From contig JAFXUZ010000079.1 of the NCBI GenBank assembly GCA_017524725.1, positions 1 through 36,618 of the forward strand: DNA of 36,618 bases, read 5' to 3'. Of the stretch, positions 1 to 7,962 are shown in pieces; within the stretch, counting starts at the first letter, position 1, and every line of letters begins with the position of its first letter. This DNA comes from Clostridia bacterium (GTDB lineage: Bacteria; Bacillota; Clostridia; Christensenellales; Aristaeellaceae). The position numbers and the translations under genes were made by a program. Under the pieces are notes generated by a model, which had not been told where the DNA came from, ran no database searches, and saw only the letters and a list, made by a program, of their open reading frames with translations.

Positions 1-11
1 TCCCTTTCCTG

Positions 12-108
12 TTTGCAGAACTAAGTGCAACTATTCCTGCTTTTCCCATTTGCAGTAGTAACCGCAATCTTTCTGGTATTTCGTGTTAATTTTCACAAGT
101 AACCGCAA
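12..108. repeat. Imperfect tandem repeats at the left edge
   Basis: Two units of about 28 bases, 12-39 and 49-76, both start TTTGCAG and share a CAA then TTC pattern at matching offsets. The 11-mer AGTAACCGCAA occurs at 57-67 and again at 98-108. The stretch is AT-rich compared with the rest of the window and has no credible gene. It could be the tail of a longer repeat tract or a regulatory region for the peptide gene that follows. The similarity is imperfect. Confidence 0.4.
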
Positions 109-282
109 CCCCTAAACTTGCACTTACTTTTGCAAATAACATCTTTAAGAAAAAAATCACAAAAAAACTGCCGCCCCCCGCGGGACGTGCGTATATACCT
201 GTGTCAGGCCGACAGGAGCCTGGCGCCAAATAAAAACAACAGCGCCGAAACGGACCGGTGCGAAGAAAAGGAGATCAAAAGA

Positions 283-576
283 ATGGTTACCGAAATGATG
301 AAGACGGAACTGGAAAACGAAGAACTTCTGGACAGCGTTGCCGGCGGAAACCGCGCGGACCTGGAAGCGTTCGAAGCGCTGGGTGCGGAAAAAGGCTACA
401 ACAACCGCTGCATGGCGGAGAGGATGGCCATGGCGAACCTGTACAAGGACGTTGGGATGGATACGGTGCGGTGGAACCTGAACAGCGACGAGCGGGCCGA
501 ATTCATCGACAAGAACCGTAACGTTTATTCCTTCGACGAGATCTTTGAAAAGATGAAGACTCTCCCCCACAGGTGA
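283..576 (+). CDS. Orphan peptide with a double-glycine-type leader (possible RiPP or bacteriocin-like precursor)
   Basis: This encodes 97 residues. The ATG at 283 is chosen because AAGGAG lies at 268-273; longer in-frame starts upstream have no ribosome site and run into AT-rich non-coding sequence. Residues 10-22 read LENEELLDSVAGG, an acidic amphipathic stretch ending in Gly-Gly. That is the hallmark of leaders cut by C39 peptidase-ABC exporters (established for double-glycine bacteriocins and related RiPPs). The remaining 75 residues are charged, contain a single Cys, and match no bacteriocin class I recognise. No C39 exporter or maturase is in the window, so secretion would need a partner elsewhere. 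A strong terminator follows, so the gene is probably monocistronic. It may instead be an ordinary small cytosolic protein. Confidence 0.6.
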   Translation: MVTEMMKTELENEELLDSVAGGNRADLEAFEALGAEKGYNNRCMAERMAMANLYKDVGMDTVRWNLNSDERAEFIDKNRNVYSFDEIFEKMKTLPHR

Positions 577-625
577 TCTCCGTACGGTCTCAGTGACCGA
601 ACGAAAACAGGATCATCATGCGGCT

Positions 626-652
626 CCCGCAAGCGGTTGCGGGTTTTTTTTT
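626..652 (+). terminator. Rho-independent terminator after the peptide gene
   Basis: CCCGCAA pairs with TTGCGGG around a GCGG loop and is followed by nine T residues. It lies 50 bases after the stop at 576 and separates the peptide gene from miaA. Confidence 0.9.
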
Positions 653-778
653 GCTTTTCCGCCGGCACGGTCCCGCTCCCCCCGCCCGCGGGGATGCCTT
701 TCCCGGATGGGGCCGGGAGAAGATGGTCTTCGGACCCAAAGAGCACCTTCTCTCCGGTGCATCGTCCCGTCCCGTCTA

Positions 779-807
779 TTGACTTTTGCCTGCCCCGCTT
801 TTAGAAT
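779..807 (+). promoter_or_regulatory. Promoter for miaA
   Basis: TTGACT, a 17-base spacer and TAGAAT form a good sigma-A-type promoter, about 35 bases before the miaA start. Confidence 0.65.
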
Positions 808-842
808 AAATTCACACATTCAACCCGGCAAAGGAGCGGACT

Positions 843-1754
843 ATGCGGAACCTGATCGTCATCGAAGGAACGAACGCCTCCGGAAAAAGCGGCCTGGGGG
901 TGGCCCTGGCTTCCCGTTTCGGCGGGGAGGTGGTGTCAGCCGATTCCCGCCAGGTATTCCGGGGCCTGGACCTGGGCAGCGGGAAGATCACTTTGGACGA
1001 GATGCGCGGCGTCCCCCACCATCTGCTGGACGTATGCGAACCGGGCTGCTTTTTTTCCATGGCGGATTACCAGCGCCTGGCCTATGCCGCCGTTGAGGAC
1101 ATCCTGGACCGGGGGAAGCTCCCGTTCCTCGTGGGCGGCACCGGACTGTACGTGGATTCGGTGGCGGACGGATACCTTTTGAGCGACCGGGCGCCGGACC
1201 TGGAATACCGGGCCGAACTGGAAAAGCTGACCACTCCCGAGCTGTACAGCCTTCTGCAGAAGACCCTGCCGGGCTGGGAGGTGGACAAAAACAACCGCAA
1301 CCGCGTGATGCGCGTGCTGGAAAAGCACCACGACGGCGACCTTGAAAAGACCGGGCGCGAGCCCCGCTACCGCGTGCTGCGCCTTGGCGTCACATGGGAC
1401 AGGGAAACGCTGAAAAAGCGCATCGACGAACGGCTGGACCGCCGCTTTGAAGAGGGCATGCTCCGCGAGGTAAAGGGCCTCATGGACAGCGGCGTATCCC
1501 GGGAATTCCTGGACGGCCTGGGACTGGAATACCGTTTCATCACCCGTTACCTGACCGGAGAGATCCCGGACTTTGACGATATGAAGGAACAGCTTTCCCT
1601 GGCGATCAAACGGTTCGCCCGGCGGCAGATGACCTGGTTCCGCAGGCACAGGGACGTGATCTGGCTGGACATGGGCGCCGACCCGGTCCGGCAGGGCGAG
1701 GAAGCCGTCCGCGCCTTCCTTAAAAACGCCCCCGGAGGGCAGGACATTGGATAA
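843..1754 (+). CDS. miaA: tRNA dimethylallyltransferase
   Basis: MiaA transfers a dimethylallyl group to N6 of A37 in tRNAs that read UNN codons, the first step to ms2i6A. The 303-residue protein has the family's usual length. The P-loop GTNASGKS is at residues 9-16, followed by the ADSRQV motif that positions the substrate. GGTGLYVDSV is the family motif in the middle, and RRQMTWFRR near the C-terminus is typical of the tRNA-binding part. The start follows an AAGGAG site at about 831. Its last codons overlap the start of the downstream MATE gene, so the two are probably translated from one message. The family assignment is secure. Confidence 0.95.
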   Translation: MRNLIVIEGTNASGKSGLGVALASRFGGEVVSADSRQVFRGLDLGSGKITLDEMRGVPHHLLDVCEPGCFFSMADYQRLAYAAVEDILDRGKLPFLVGGTGLYVDSVADGYLLSDRAPDLEYRAELEKLTTPELYSLLQKTLPGWEVDKNNRNRVMRVLEKHHDGDLEKTGREPRYRVLRLGVTWDRETLKKRIDERLDRRFEEGMLREVKGLMDSGVSREFLDGLGLEYRFITRYLTGEIPDFDDMKEQLSLAIKRFARRQMTWFRRHRDVIWLDMGADPVRQGEEAVRAFLKNAPGGQDIG

Positions 1755-3156
1755 AACCGACCTTTTCGGCGACCGCGGCATGCTGGCCTCCATCGTCGCC
1801 CTGGCCTGGCCCACCATGCTGGAGCAGTTTTTCCAGACTGCCGTGCAGTATATCGACACTGCGATGGTGGGTTCCCTGGGCACCCGCGCCACAGCAGCCG
1901 TGGGCTGCACCGGCACTGTCAACTGGCTCATCGGCGGGCTGGTATCGGCCATGGGCATCGGCTTCCTGGCCCTGATCAGCCAGTCCATCGGGGCCCGCAG
2001 GCCGGATAAGGCACGGGCCGCCGCGGCCCAGAGCCTGTCGGTGACCCTGATCACCGGCCTTGCGCTGACGGCGCTGATCCAGGCCCTGGCGGGCTTCGTT
2101 CCGGGCTGGATGCAGGCCGATCCCCTGATCCGCGGGGAGGCGGCCATGTATTTCCGCGTGCTGCACGCCACCATCCTGCTGCGGGCCCTGTCCATCATCC
2201 CGGCCACCGTGTTGCGGGCCGCCGGGGACACCCGGACGCCGATGCGCATCGCCCTGGCGGTCAACGGCATCAACGTGGCGCTCAATTTCCTTCTGATCTA
2301 TCCCGCCCGTACGGTCACGGTCCTTTCCCGCGCGGTAAACCTGCCCGGGGCGGGCATGGGCATCGCCGGGGCCGCCTGGGCCAGCGCCCTGGCCTACGGC
2401 GTCGGCGGGATCCTTACCTTCCTGAAAATGTGGGACCACCCCGCCGTATCCCCCAGGGGCTGTTCCCTCAGGCCGGACAGACGGATCCTGCGTCCGGTAT
2501 TCAGGATAACGCTGCCCAATATGCTGCAGCGCTTCGCCACCTCCATGGGCTATGTGGTCTTCGCTTCGCTGATCAACGCCCTCGGCGAGACCTCCACCGC
2601 GGCGCACACCGTCGCCAACACCGTGGAATCCGCTTTTTACATCCCGGGCTGGGGCATGCAGGCAGCGGCGGCCACCCTGGCGGGCTTCGCCCTGGGCGAG
2701 GGCAGCCGGCAGAAGCTGAAGCGGCTGGGAAACGCCTTCCTGCCCCTGGAGATCGCCCTGATGGTCGTATCCGGCGGGCTGCTTTTCCTGTTGGCCGAGC
2801 CGCTGGTGCGTATTTTTACCCGGGATGCGGAAGTGGTGCGCCTGGGGACCACGGTACTGAGGATGGTCGCGGTATCGGAGCCCTTTTACGGCGTGCCCAT
2901 CGTTACCGAGGGCATGATGCAGGGCTGCGGGGAAACGCGTGTCCCGCTGATATTCAACCTGATCGGGATGTGGGGCGTCAGGGTGCTTGGCACATTCCTC
3001 TTCACCCGGGTGTGGGGTCACGGCCTTGTCAGCGCCTGGGGATGCATGATCGGCCACAACATGCTTCTGTTTTTCCTGTTCGGCGCCTGGTACCTGTCCG
3101 GCAGGTGGAACCCGCTGGAGCTCCGCGAAAAAAAGCGCGGAAAAACCGCCCGATAG
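1747..3156 (+). CDS. MATE family multidrug/sodium-type exporter
   Basis: This 469-residue integral membrane protein has about 12 predicted hydrophobic helices and the MatE features: the N-terminal AWPTMLEQFFQTAVQYIDTA, with the VGSLGT stretch following, and an internally repeated second half starting near residue 245 (ITLPNMLQR). MATE proteins export cationic drugs or metabolites using Na+ or H+ gradients; the substrate here is unknown. The start is TTG at 1747, overlapping the miaA stop by eight bases, with GGAGG at 1734-1738. This arrangement favours translational coupling with miaA. The gene ends with TAG. The last residues are rich in Lys and Arg, consistent with a cytosolic tail. Confidence 0.92.
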   Translation: MDKTDLFGDRGMLASIVALAWPTMLEQFFQTAVQYIDTAMVGSLGTRATAAVGCTGTVNWLIGGLVSAMGIGFLALISQSIGARRPDKARAAAAQSLSVTLITGLALTALIQALAGFVPGWMQADPLIRGEAAMYFRVLHATILLRALSIIPATVLRAAGDTRTPMRIALAVNGINVALNFLLIYPARTVTVLSRAVNLPGAGMGIAGAAWASALAYGVGGILTFLKMWDHPAVSPRGCSLRPDRRILRPVFRITLPNMLQRFATSMGYVVFASLINALGETSTAAHTVANTVESAFYIPGWGMQAAAATLAGFALGEGSRQKLKRLGNAFLPLEIALMVVSGGLLFLLAEPLVRIFTRDAEVVRLGTTVLRMVAVSEPFYGVPIVTEGMMQGCGETRVPLIFNLIGMWGVRVLGTFLFTRVWGHGLVSAWGCMIGHNMLLFFLFGAWYLSGRWNPLELREKKRGKTAR

Positions 3157-3257
3157 CAATCGTGAATAATCCGACGGAGATCGACGGATAATCCGAAAAC
3201 GAAAAAACGGCCCGCCGGACTCGCGCGGCCGGTCCAAAGCCCGGCATAAAAGAAAGG

Positions 3258-4192
3258 ATGATCCCATTGAAAGCCCCCCGGATACTGAATCCCCGGAATA
3301 TCGTCAACAGGATGGAGCAGGCGCACTGCCTGTTCACCCTGATCGGATGCCTGATCGTAGTCGTCTGCACCGCCGCGGGCGTCATCATGAACCTGACCAC
3401 GATCTACGACGAAAACTTCGACCACATGGGCATCCGCACTTTCTGCATGTTCACCGTGAATTCCAATATCCTCGCCGCGGCCGGGATGTTCATGGTGCTT
3501 CCGTACGCCGTCGACGGGCTGCGGATGAAAAACTGGCGCCTGCCCCGGTGGCTGGTGGTGTTCGTGTTTTCCGGCGTCACCTGCGTGGCGCTCACGTTCC
3601 TGGTTTCGCTTTTCCTGCTCTCGCCTGTGAAGGGCTTCGTGCTGATCTTTACCGGCTCGCGCTTTTTCCTGCACGGCGTATGCCCCCTGCTGTGCGCCGC
3701 CGCCTTCTGCCTGGCCATCAGCGACCGGCCCCTGTCCGGGAAGGACACCGTGTACGCCGTGATCCCCGTATTGATCTATGCCGGCCTTTACTTCGTCATG
3801 GTGGTGGTGATCGGGGAAAAGCACGGGGCTGGCGGGATTTTTACGGTGTGACGACGCGGGTGCCGGTATGGATCCCGGCGGTCCTGATCACGCCGCTCAC
3901 CTGGGGCATCGCGACGCTGCTCCGCCTGGCCCACAACCATTCCTGCGTTAAACGCCTGCAATACAAGGCGGAATTGTACCGCCAGGTCCTCGGGAACGCG
4001 GACGTTCGGGAGATCGTCCGCGAGATGGGGCGCTCCGCCCGCCTTTCCAACCTGTCCCGCAGCATCGTCGTGCCCTGCCGGGTGATCGATCTTTTGATCG
4101 CCACGGAAAAACGCGGCCGCTCCCGGGAAGAGCTGTGCCGCGTTTACCCGGACGCCTGGCTGTCCGCCGGCAATGAAAAAACAAAAGGCTGA
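3258..4192 (+). pseudogene. Six-helix membrane protein (Pr6Pr-like) split by a one-base frameshift
   Basis: The first frame (3258-3851) encodes 197 residues with five hydrophobic helices and then ends abruptly. The +2-shifted frame continues straight away with GWRDFYGVTTRVPVWIPAVL, a sixth helix, and a basic cytosolic tail to 4192. The two halves join cleanly if one G is added to the run GGGG at 3825-3828, giving ...EKHGGWRDFYGV... and a protein of about 311 residues. The FTVNSN and HGVCPLL motifs resemble the Pr6Pr family of six-helix proteins, whose function is not established. Either the gene carries a real frameshift, or the base is missing from the assembly at this homopolymer. An AAAGGA site at 3252 supports the start. 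The gene stands alone between a plus-strand exporter and minus-strand genes. Confidence 0.7.
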
Positions 4193-4207
4193 CCTTCAGG
4201 CCATTGA

Positions 4208-4780
4208 TCAAATGATCACCTTTTCCAGCGGCCATTTGGGCACGTGGTGCACGTCGTTTTCGTCCCGCCAGTAAGCCGGCATGCCCTCCCCGCGGACCTC
4301 GATCACCGTTTTTTCGGCGCTGACTCCCAGGGCAAGGACCAGCAGAGGGCGGTACCTTTTGTCGATGGCCAGGGCCTGTTCGATGCCGTCCCGCCTGAAA
4401 TTCATGATCATCAGCGAGGACAGTCCCTTTTCCGCCGCTGCCAGGCAGATGGTCTGGGCGGCAATGCCCGCGTCGCAGTACATGGCAGGGGTCGCCTCCG
4501 CCGCCGCCGCGGTATCCAGGCATATGACGATATAGGCCCGCGCGCCCTTCCCCGGATCGGGCAGGTGCCTTTCGGGCAGGGCCGCGCCCCAGCGGGTGGC
4601 CTGCAGCACCTCGCCGCAGGTCTTTTCGTCGCAGCACAGTTTAAAACGCAGCGCCTGCAGGTTGCCGCCCGAAGGGCACAGGCGCGCGCAGTCCACCAGC
4701 GTTTCCAGCGTTTCCTTTTTTACCTCCGTCGGGGCGTATCCCCGGCAGCTCCTGCTTTTTTCAGCCAGTTCCCTGATCAC
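4208..4780 (-). CDS. Nitroreductase family FMN oxidoreductase
   Basis: This is an FMN-dependent nitroreductase-like protein of about 190 residues. Characteristic segments are the N-terminal SRSCRGYAP (phosphate-binding Arg/Ser region of FMN binding), CARLCPSGGNLQALRF, then DAGIAAQTICLAAAEKGL and a C-terminal ALGVSAEK. Family members reduce nitroaromatics, quinones or flavins with NAD(P)H; the substrate here is unknown. I chose the GTG at 4780, which has AAGGA upstream and gives the N-terminus usual for the family. An ATG at 4843 would add 21 residues that overlap the ATPase gene and look unrelated. It is the last gene of the B12-transport operon and overlaps the ATPase gene by 20 bases, so it should be co-regulated by the riboswitch. 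BluB, the nitroreductase-fold enzyme making the B12 lower ligand, was considered, but no BluB-specific feature is evident. Confidence 0.85.
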   Translation of the reverse strand: MIRELAEKSRSCRGYAPTEVKKETLETLVDCARLCPSGGNLQALRFKLCCDEKTCGEVLQATRWGAALPERHLPDPGKGARAYIVICLDTAAAAEATPAMYCDAGIAAQTICLAAAEKGLSSLMIMNFRRDGIEQALAIDKRYRPLLVLALGVSAEKTVIEVRGEGMPAYWRDENDVHHVPKWPLEKVII

Positions 4781-5543
4781 TTTCCATCCATCCTTTCCAT
4801 ACGCTCTTTTTTTCGCGGATCCATTCCTCCGCGTCCATATCAAAGGTGTTTTTAAGGTTCTTGCCCGTCATGACCTCCCCGACGGGCCCGGAAGCCACCA
4901 GGCGGCCTCCGCGCAGCAGGGCGCAGTGGGTGCCGTAAAGACGGCACAGGTCCAGGTCGTGCTCCACCGACACGGCGCAGCGTCCGCCCCGGGAAAGCCA
5001 CGCCCTCACCAGGTCGTATATCTCCTTCTGGTAGCGCATGTCCAGGGAGCGGGTAGCCTCGTCCAGCAGGAGCACGTCGGTATCCTGGCAGAAGACCTGG
5101 GCCAGAAACACCCGCTGGCTTTCCCCGCCGGAAAGCTCCGTCATCCGCCTCTCCTTCAAAGGAGTGAGCATCGTCATGTCCAACGCCCGCGCCACCCTTT
5201 CCTCCCCGTCCGGCGCCGGGAAAAACCTCCTCCGGCGGGAAGCGTACAGCCCCAGCGCCACCGTTTCGGATACGGTAAAGTCCTCGTCCACACGGCTCCC
5301 CTGGCTGAGCACCGCCATTTTGCGTGCCCGGAAAGCGCTTTTCATCTCCCGGACCTCCCCGCCCTCCAGCAGGATGCTGCCGCGGTAGGGCAGCACCCCG
5401 GCCGCGGCCTCAAGCAATGTGGTCTTGCCGGAGCCGTTGGGGCCGCAGAGCATCAGCCATTCGCCTTCCCGGACGCTTAAGGACACGTCCTCGGCGGCAG
5501 GCTTTTTGTCATAGCACACGGTGACGTCCTTCCATTCCAGCAT
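4761..5543 (-). CDS. btuD: ABC transporter ATPase, cobalamin/iron-chelate (BtuD/FecE) type
   Basis: This 260-residue ATP-binding subunit energises the importer formed with the permease just upstream. Walker A GPNGSGKT is at residues 34-41, the Q-loop Gln at 81, signature LSGGE at 137-141, Walker B VLLLDE at 157-162 and the switch His (EHD) at 195. The D-loop region reads DEATRSLD where DEPT is usual, a mild variation that should not stop function. It starts ten bases after the permease stop and overlaps the nitroreductase start. Chelate transport is secure from the family of the neighbours; cobalamin as substrate is inferred from the upstream riboswitch. Confidence 0.92.
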   Translation of the reverse strand: MLEWKDVTVCYDKKPAAEDVSLSVREGEWLMLCGPNGSGKTTLLEAAAGVLPYRGSILLEGGEVREMKSAFRARKMAVLSQGSRVDEDFTVSETVALGLYASRRRRFFPAPDGEERVARALDMTMLTPLKERRMTELSGGESQRVFLAQVFCQDTDVLLLDEATRSLDMRYQKEIYDLVRAWLSRGGRCAVSVEHDLDLCRLYGTHCALLRGGRLVASGPVGEVMTGKNLKNTFDMDAEEWIREKKSVWKGWMESDQGTG

Positions 5544-5553
5544 CGGTCCCGTT

Positions 5554-6588
5554 TCAGCGCACCCCCTTCCGCGTACGGTAGAAGATGACCACGAACACCG
5601 CCGCGCCGATCATGCTGGTGACCACGCCCACCGGCAGCTCTACGGGGCTGAGCAGCGTCCGGGCGCACAGGTCGCACAGCATCAGGAAAACAGCGCCGCC
5701 GAAAATGCAGGCCGGCAGCAGTGCCCGGTGGTCCGGGCCGGTCAGCCTGCGCAGGATATGCGGGACCACCAGCCCGACAAATGCCACGGAGCCCCCCACC
5801 GATACGCACACGCCCACCATCACCGACACCAGTACCAGCACGATGAAGCGCACCGCCTTTACATTGACGCCCAGATGCGCCGCGTTTTTTTCGCCGCCGG
5901 AAAACGCGTTCAGCTCCGGGGAGAGCGTTACAAGCCCCGTGCCGCAGACGAGCACCGTGCCTGAAAGGATCAGCACCTGGGGATAGTCCGTCCCCGAAAA
6001 GGATCCCATGGTCCAGAAAGTGATGGAGCGCAGCTTTTCCCCCGAAAAAGTGACCAGCAGGCTCATCACGCTGGACACGAACATGGTGTAGATGATGCCG
6101 ATGAGGATGATGGTATGGGTGGACAGGCTTCGGTCCATGGCAAAGGCCAGGGCCAGGATGGCGGTGAGGCTGAGGAAGGCGAAAAGGATCGCCGTCACCA
6201 TGGTGCCGGCCAGGGGGATGCCGGGGAACCGGATCCCCAGCAGGATGGCCGCCGCCGCCCCCAGGGACGCGCCGCTGGCCACGCCCAGGGTACTTCCGTC
6301 CGCCAGGGGATTGCGCAGAAGGCCCTGCATGGCCGCGCCGCACAGCGACAGGGCGGAGCCGCACAGCATGGCGCACAGCGCCCGCGGCAGGCGGACCCGC
6401 AGGATGATGGGCACCGCCGAACCGGTCTGCGGGCGGCCCAGGATACCGTTCCACACCGTGGATAGGACCTTCCCCACCGGGATATACACCGATCCCACGC
6501 ACACGCACACCACGAGCACCGCCAGGGTGACGAGCGAGGGGATCGTGAGGGCCAGTTTTTTTATTTTTCCGCGGTCCTTCAAGTCCAA
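5554..6588 (-). CDS. btuC: ABC transporter permease, FecCD/BtuC family
   Basis: This 344-residue, multi-helix permease forms the membrane channel of the importer. FecCD hallmarks are RLPRALCAMLCGSALSLCGA with GLLRNPLADGSTLGVASGA (residues about 70-115), and the cytosolic coupling segment GLVVPHILRRLTGPDHRALL near the C-terminus. AGGAGG lies directly upstream. The TTG at 6588 is only about three bases from that site, whereas a TTG at 6582 has nine-base spacing, so the true protein may begin two residues later. Around 60 bases separate it from the binding-protein gene, and a short hairpin (GCTGCCGC with GCGGCAGC) lies in that gap. It could be a partial terminator that reduces permease expression relative to the binding protein. 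Confidence 0.93.
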   Translation of the reverse strand: MDLKDRGKIKKLALTIPSLVTLAVLVVCVCVGSVYIPVGKVLSTVWNGILGRPQTGSAVPIILRVRLPRALCAMLCGSALSLCGAAMQGLLRNPLADGSTLGVASGASLGAAAAILLGIRFPGIPLAGTMVTAILFAFLSLTAILALAFAMDRSLSTHTIILIGIIYTMFVSSVMSLLVTFSGEKLRSITFWTMGSFSGTDYPQVLILSGTVLVCGTGLVTLSPELNAFSGGEKNAAHLGVNVKAVRFIVLVLVSVMVGVCVSVGGSVAFVGLVVPHILRRLTGPDHRALLPACIFGGAVFLMLCDLCARTLLSPVELPVGVVTSMIGAAVFVVIFYRTRKGVR

Positions 6589-6647
6589 ACTCCTCCTGAA
6601 AAGGGCTGCCGCGCGTTTTTAAGCGGCAGCCCCGGGATTATCGGCCG

Positions 6648-7574
6648 TCAGGCCGCGTTGTTTTCAGCCGCCAGGGTCCTGAGAAGCTCCAGAACCAGTT
6701 TGGCGGCGTCCACCACACGGGGACCGGGACGGGCGATGGAAGAAGTATTGTCAAAAAGGATCGCGCCGGTCTTTACAGCCGACACATTTTCCCAGCCGGC
6801 GCGGGAGGCGATCTCCTCGTCCGGGGCCGGGCCTTCGCCGTAATACATCATGGTGGTAAAGATCAGGTCGGGATCCAGAGCCAGCACCTGTTCCTCGCTG
6901 ACGCTGTTGTGGCCGGAAAGATCCCCGAAAATGTTCTTCAAACCCATCATGGCACACAGGTCGTCAAAGAAAATACCGCTGCCGCCGGCCCACAGTCCCC
7001 ACTGGAGCGGGCTTTCCTCATAATAAAAGGTCTTCCCTTCCGATCCGAGGGCTTTGGCTTCGGCGGCGATGCCGCTAAGCTCCGCCCGCATCGACGAGAC
7101 CAGCTCCGCGGCCTCGTCATTCCTGCCGACCACTGCGCCAAGGAGCGTTATGCAGGTATAGATGTCCTCCAGGCTCTGGGCGTTGGTCACGATCACGCGG
7201 ATCCCCGCGTCCTCAAGCGCCTTCACCTGCTCTTCGGTCTGGCTCATCACGGTCATGATCACCGCCTGGGGCTCCAGGGCGATGATCTCCTCCAGGTTGG
7301 TCTCGTAGCCGCTCATGACGGACGGGACCTCCAGCGCCTCTCCGGGCCAGTCCACGTACGCGCCGCGGCCCACCACGGTGTCCCCCGCGCCGATGGCGTA
7401 AAGGATCTCCGCGTCGCCGGGCTGGAGCACCACCACCCGCTCGGCGGGGGCGTCCAGTGCGCTCCCGCGGCCGACCATGTCGGTCACGGTCACCTGTGTG
7501 TCTTCCGCCAGGGCCGGTCCGCAGCCGGCCAGCATCATGACGCACAGAAACAGGGAAATGATTTTTCCGGTCAT
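6648..7574 (-). CDS. btuF: Substrate-binding lipoprotein of a cobalamin-type ABC importer
   Basis: This 308-residue protein begins with a lipoprotein signal peptide; the lipobox LAGC puts the lipidated Cys at residue 18. It is therefore anchored on the outer face of the membrane. The body is a class III (helical-backbone) periplasmic binding protein: VTVTDMVGR at the start of the domain, VVVLQPGDAEILYAIGAGD, and LEEIIALEPQAVIM. This fold binds B12, haem or ferric chelates. It is the first gene behind the cobalamin riboswitch, which is why B12 or a B12 precursor is the best-supported ligand. An AGGAGG site precedes the ATG. Confidence 0.92.
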   Translation of the reverse strand: MTGKIISLFLCVMMLAGCGPALAEDTQVTVTDMVGRGSALDAPAERVVVLQPGDAEILYAIGAGDTVVGRGAYVDWPGEALEVPSVMSGYETNLEEIIALEPQAVIMTVMSQTEEQVKALEDAGIRVIVTNAQSLEDIYTCITLLGAVVGRNDEAAELVSSMRAELSGIAAEAKALGSEGKTFYYEESPLQWGLWAGGSGIFFDDLCAMMGLKNIFGDLSGHNSVSEEQVLALDPDLIFTTMMYYGEGPAPDEEIASRAGWENVSAVKTGAILFDNTSSIARPGPRVVDAAKLVLELLRTLAAENNAA

Positions 7575-7603
7575 CCTGATGACCTCCTTTGTATTGTTCG
7601 GAC

Positions 7604-7824
7604 GCCTTACGGCTTAGACAGGTCTCCCGGCTTGGCATCATCCTAATCGGACACCTTCCCACCCGAAGGGCAGTGGCTGCCGGAAAAGGGCTGATCCCTC
7701 CTTCCCCGGCGTCGTCCTTTCGTCCGCTTCACGGTTACTGGGATAGCTCGGAAATCTCATCCGCTTCCCATGACGGCAAAGCCGCCGCGTGTCGCCACGC
7801 ATCCGCTCCGTACAGCGTCCGCCA
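7604..7824 (-). ncRNA. Cobalamin riboswitch
   Basis: Read on the minus strand, the leader contains GCCACTGCCC, then GGGAAGG, and the B12-box-like GATGATGCCAAGCCGGGAGA ending in CCTGTC. These elements occur in the order known for AdoCbl riboswitches. Upstream are the paired segments GGGAAGCGG and CCGAGCTATCCC that form the conserved core junction. It sits between a consensus promoter (transcription start near 7824) and the first gene of the importer operon, 30 bases from the ATG at its 3' end. B12 binding should lower expression. Exact borders are estimates. Confidence 0.93.
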
Positions 7825-7830
7825 CCCGGA

Positions 7831-7859
7831 ATTATACGTTGTCCCCCGCCGCCTGTCAA
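7831..7859 (-). promoter_or_regulatory. Consensus promoter of the B12-transport operon
   Basis: On the minus strand TTGACA, a 17-base spacer and TATAAT match the sigma-A consensus at all twelve positions. It lies just upstream of the riboswitch, so control is expected to be by the riboswitch rather than by initiation. Confidence 0.9.
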
Positions 7860-7899
7860 ACCCCGGCGGACCCTCCCGCAGAGCCGGATCGCCATACGC

Positions 7900-7928
7900 T
7901 TGCGTTCAAAAGCAAAAACGGATACAAT
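7900..7928 (+). promoter_or_regulatory. Promoter of the SNF2 helicase gene
   Basis: TTGCGT, 17 bases and TACAAT lie 34 bases before the ATG at 7963. It is divergent from the B12 operon promoter, with about 40 bases between them. Confidence 0.7.
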
Positions 7929-7962
7929 ATTCTCGCAGAACCACCTGAGAAAGGAATCCGCC

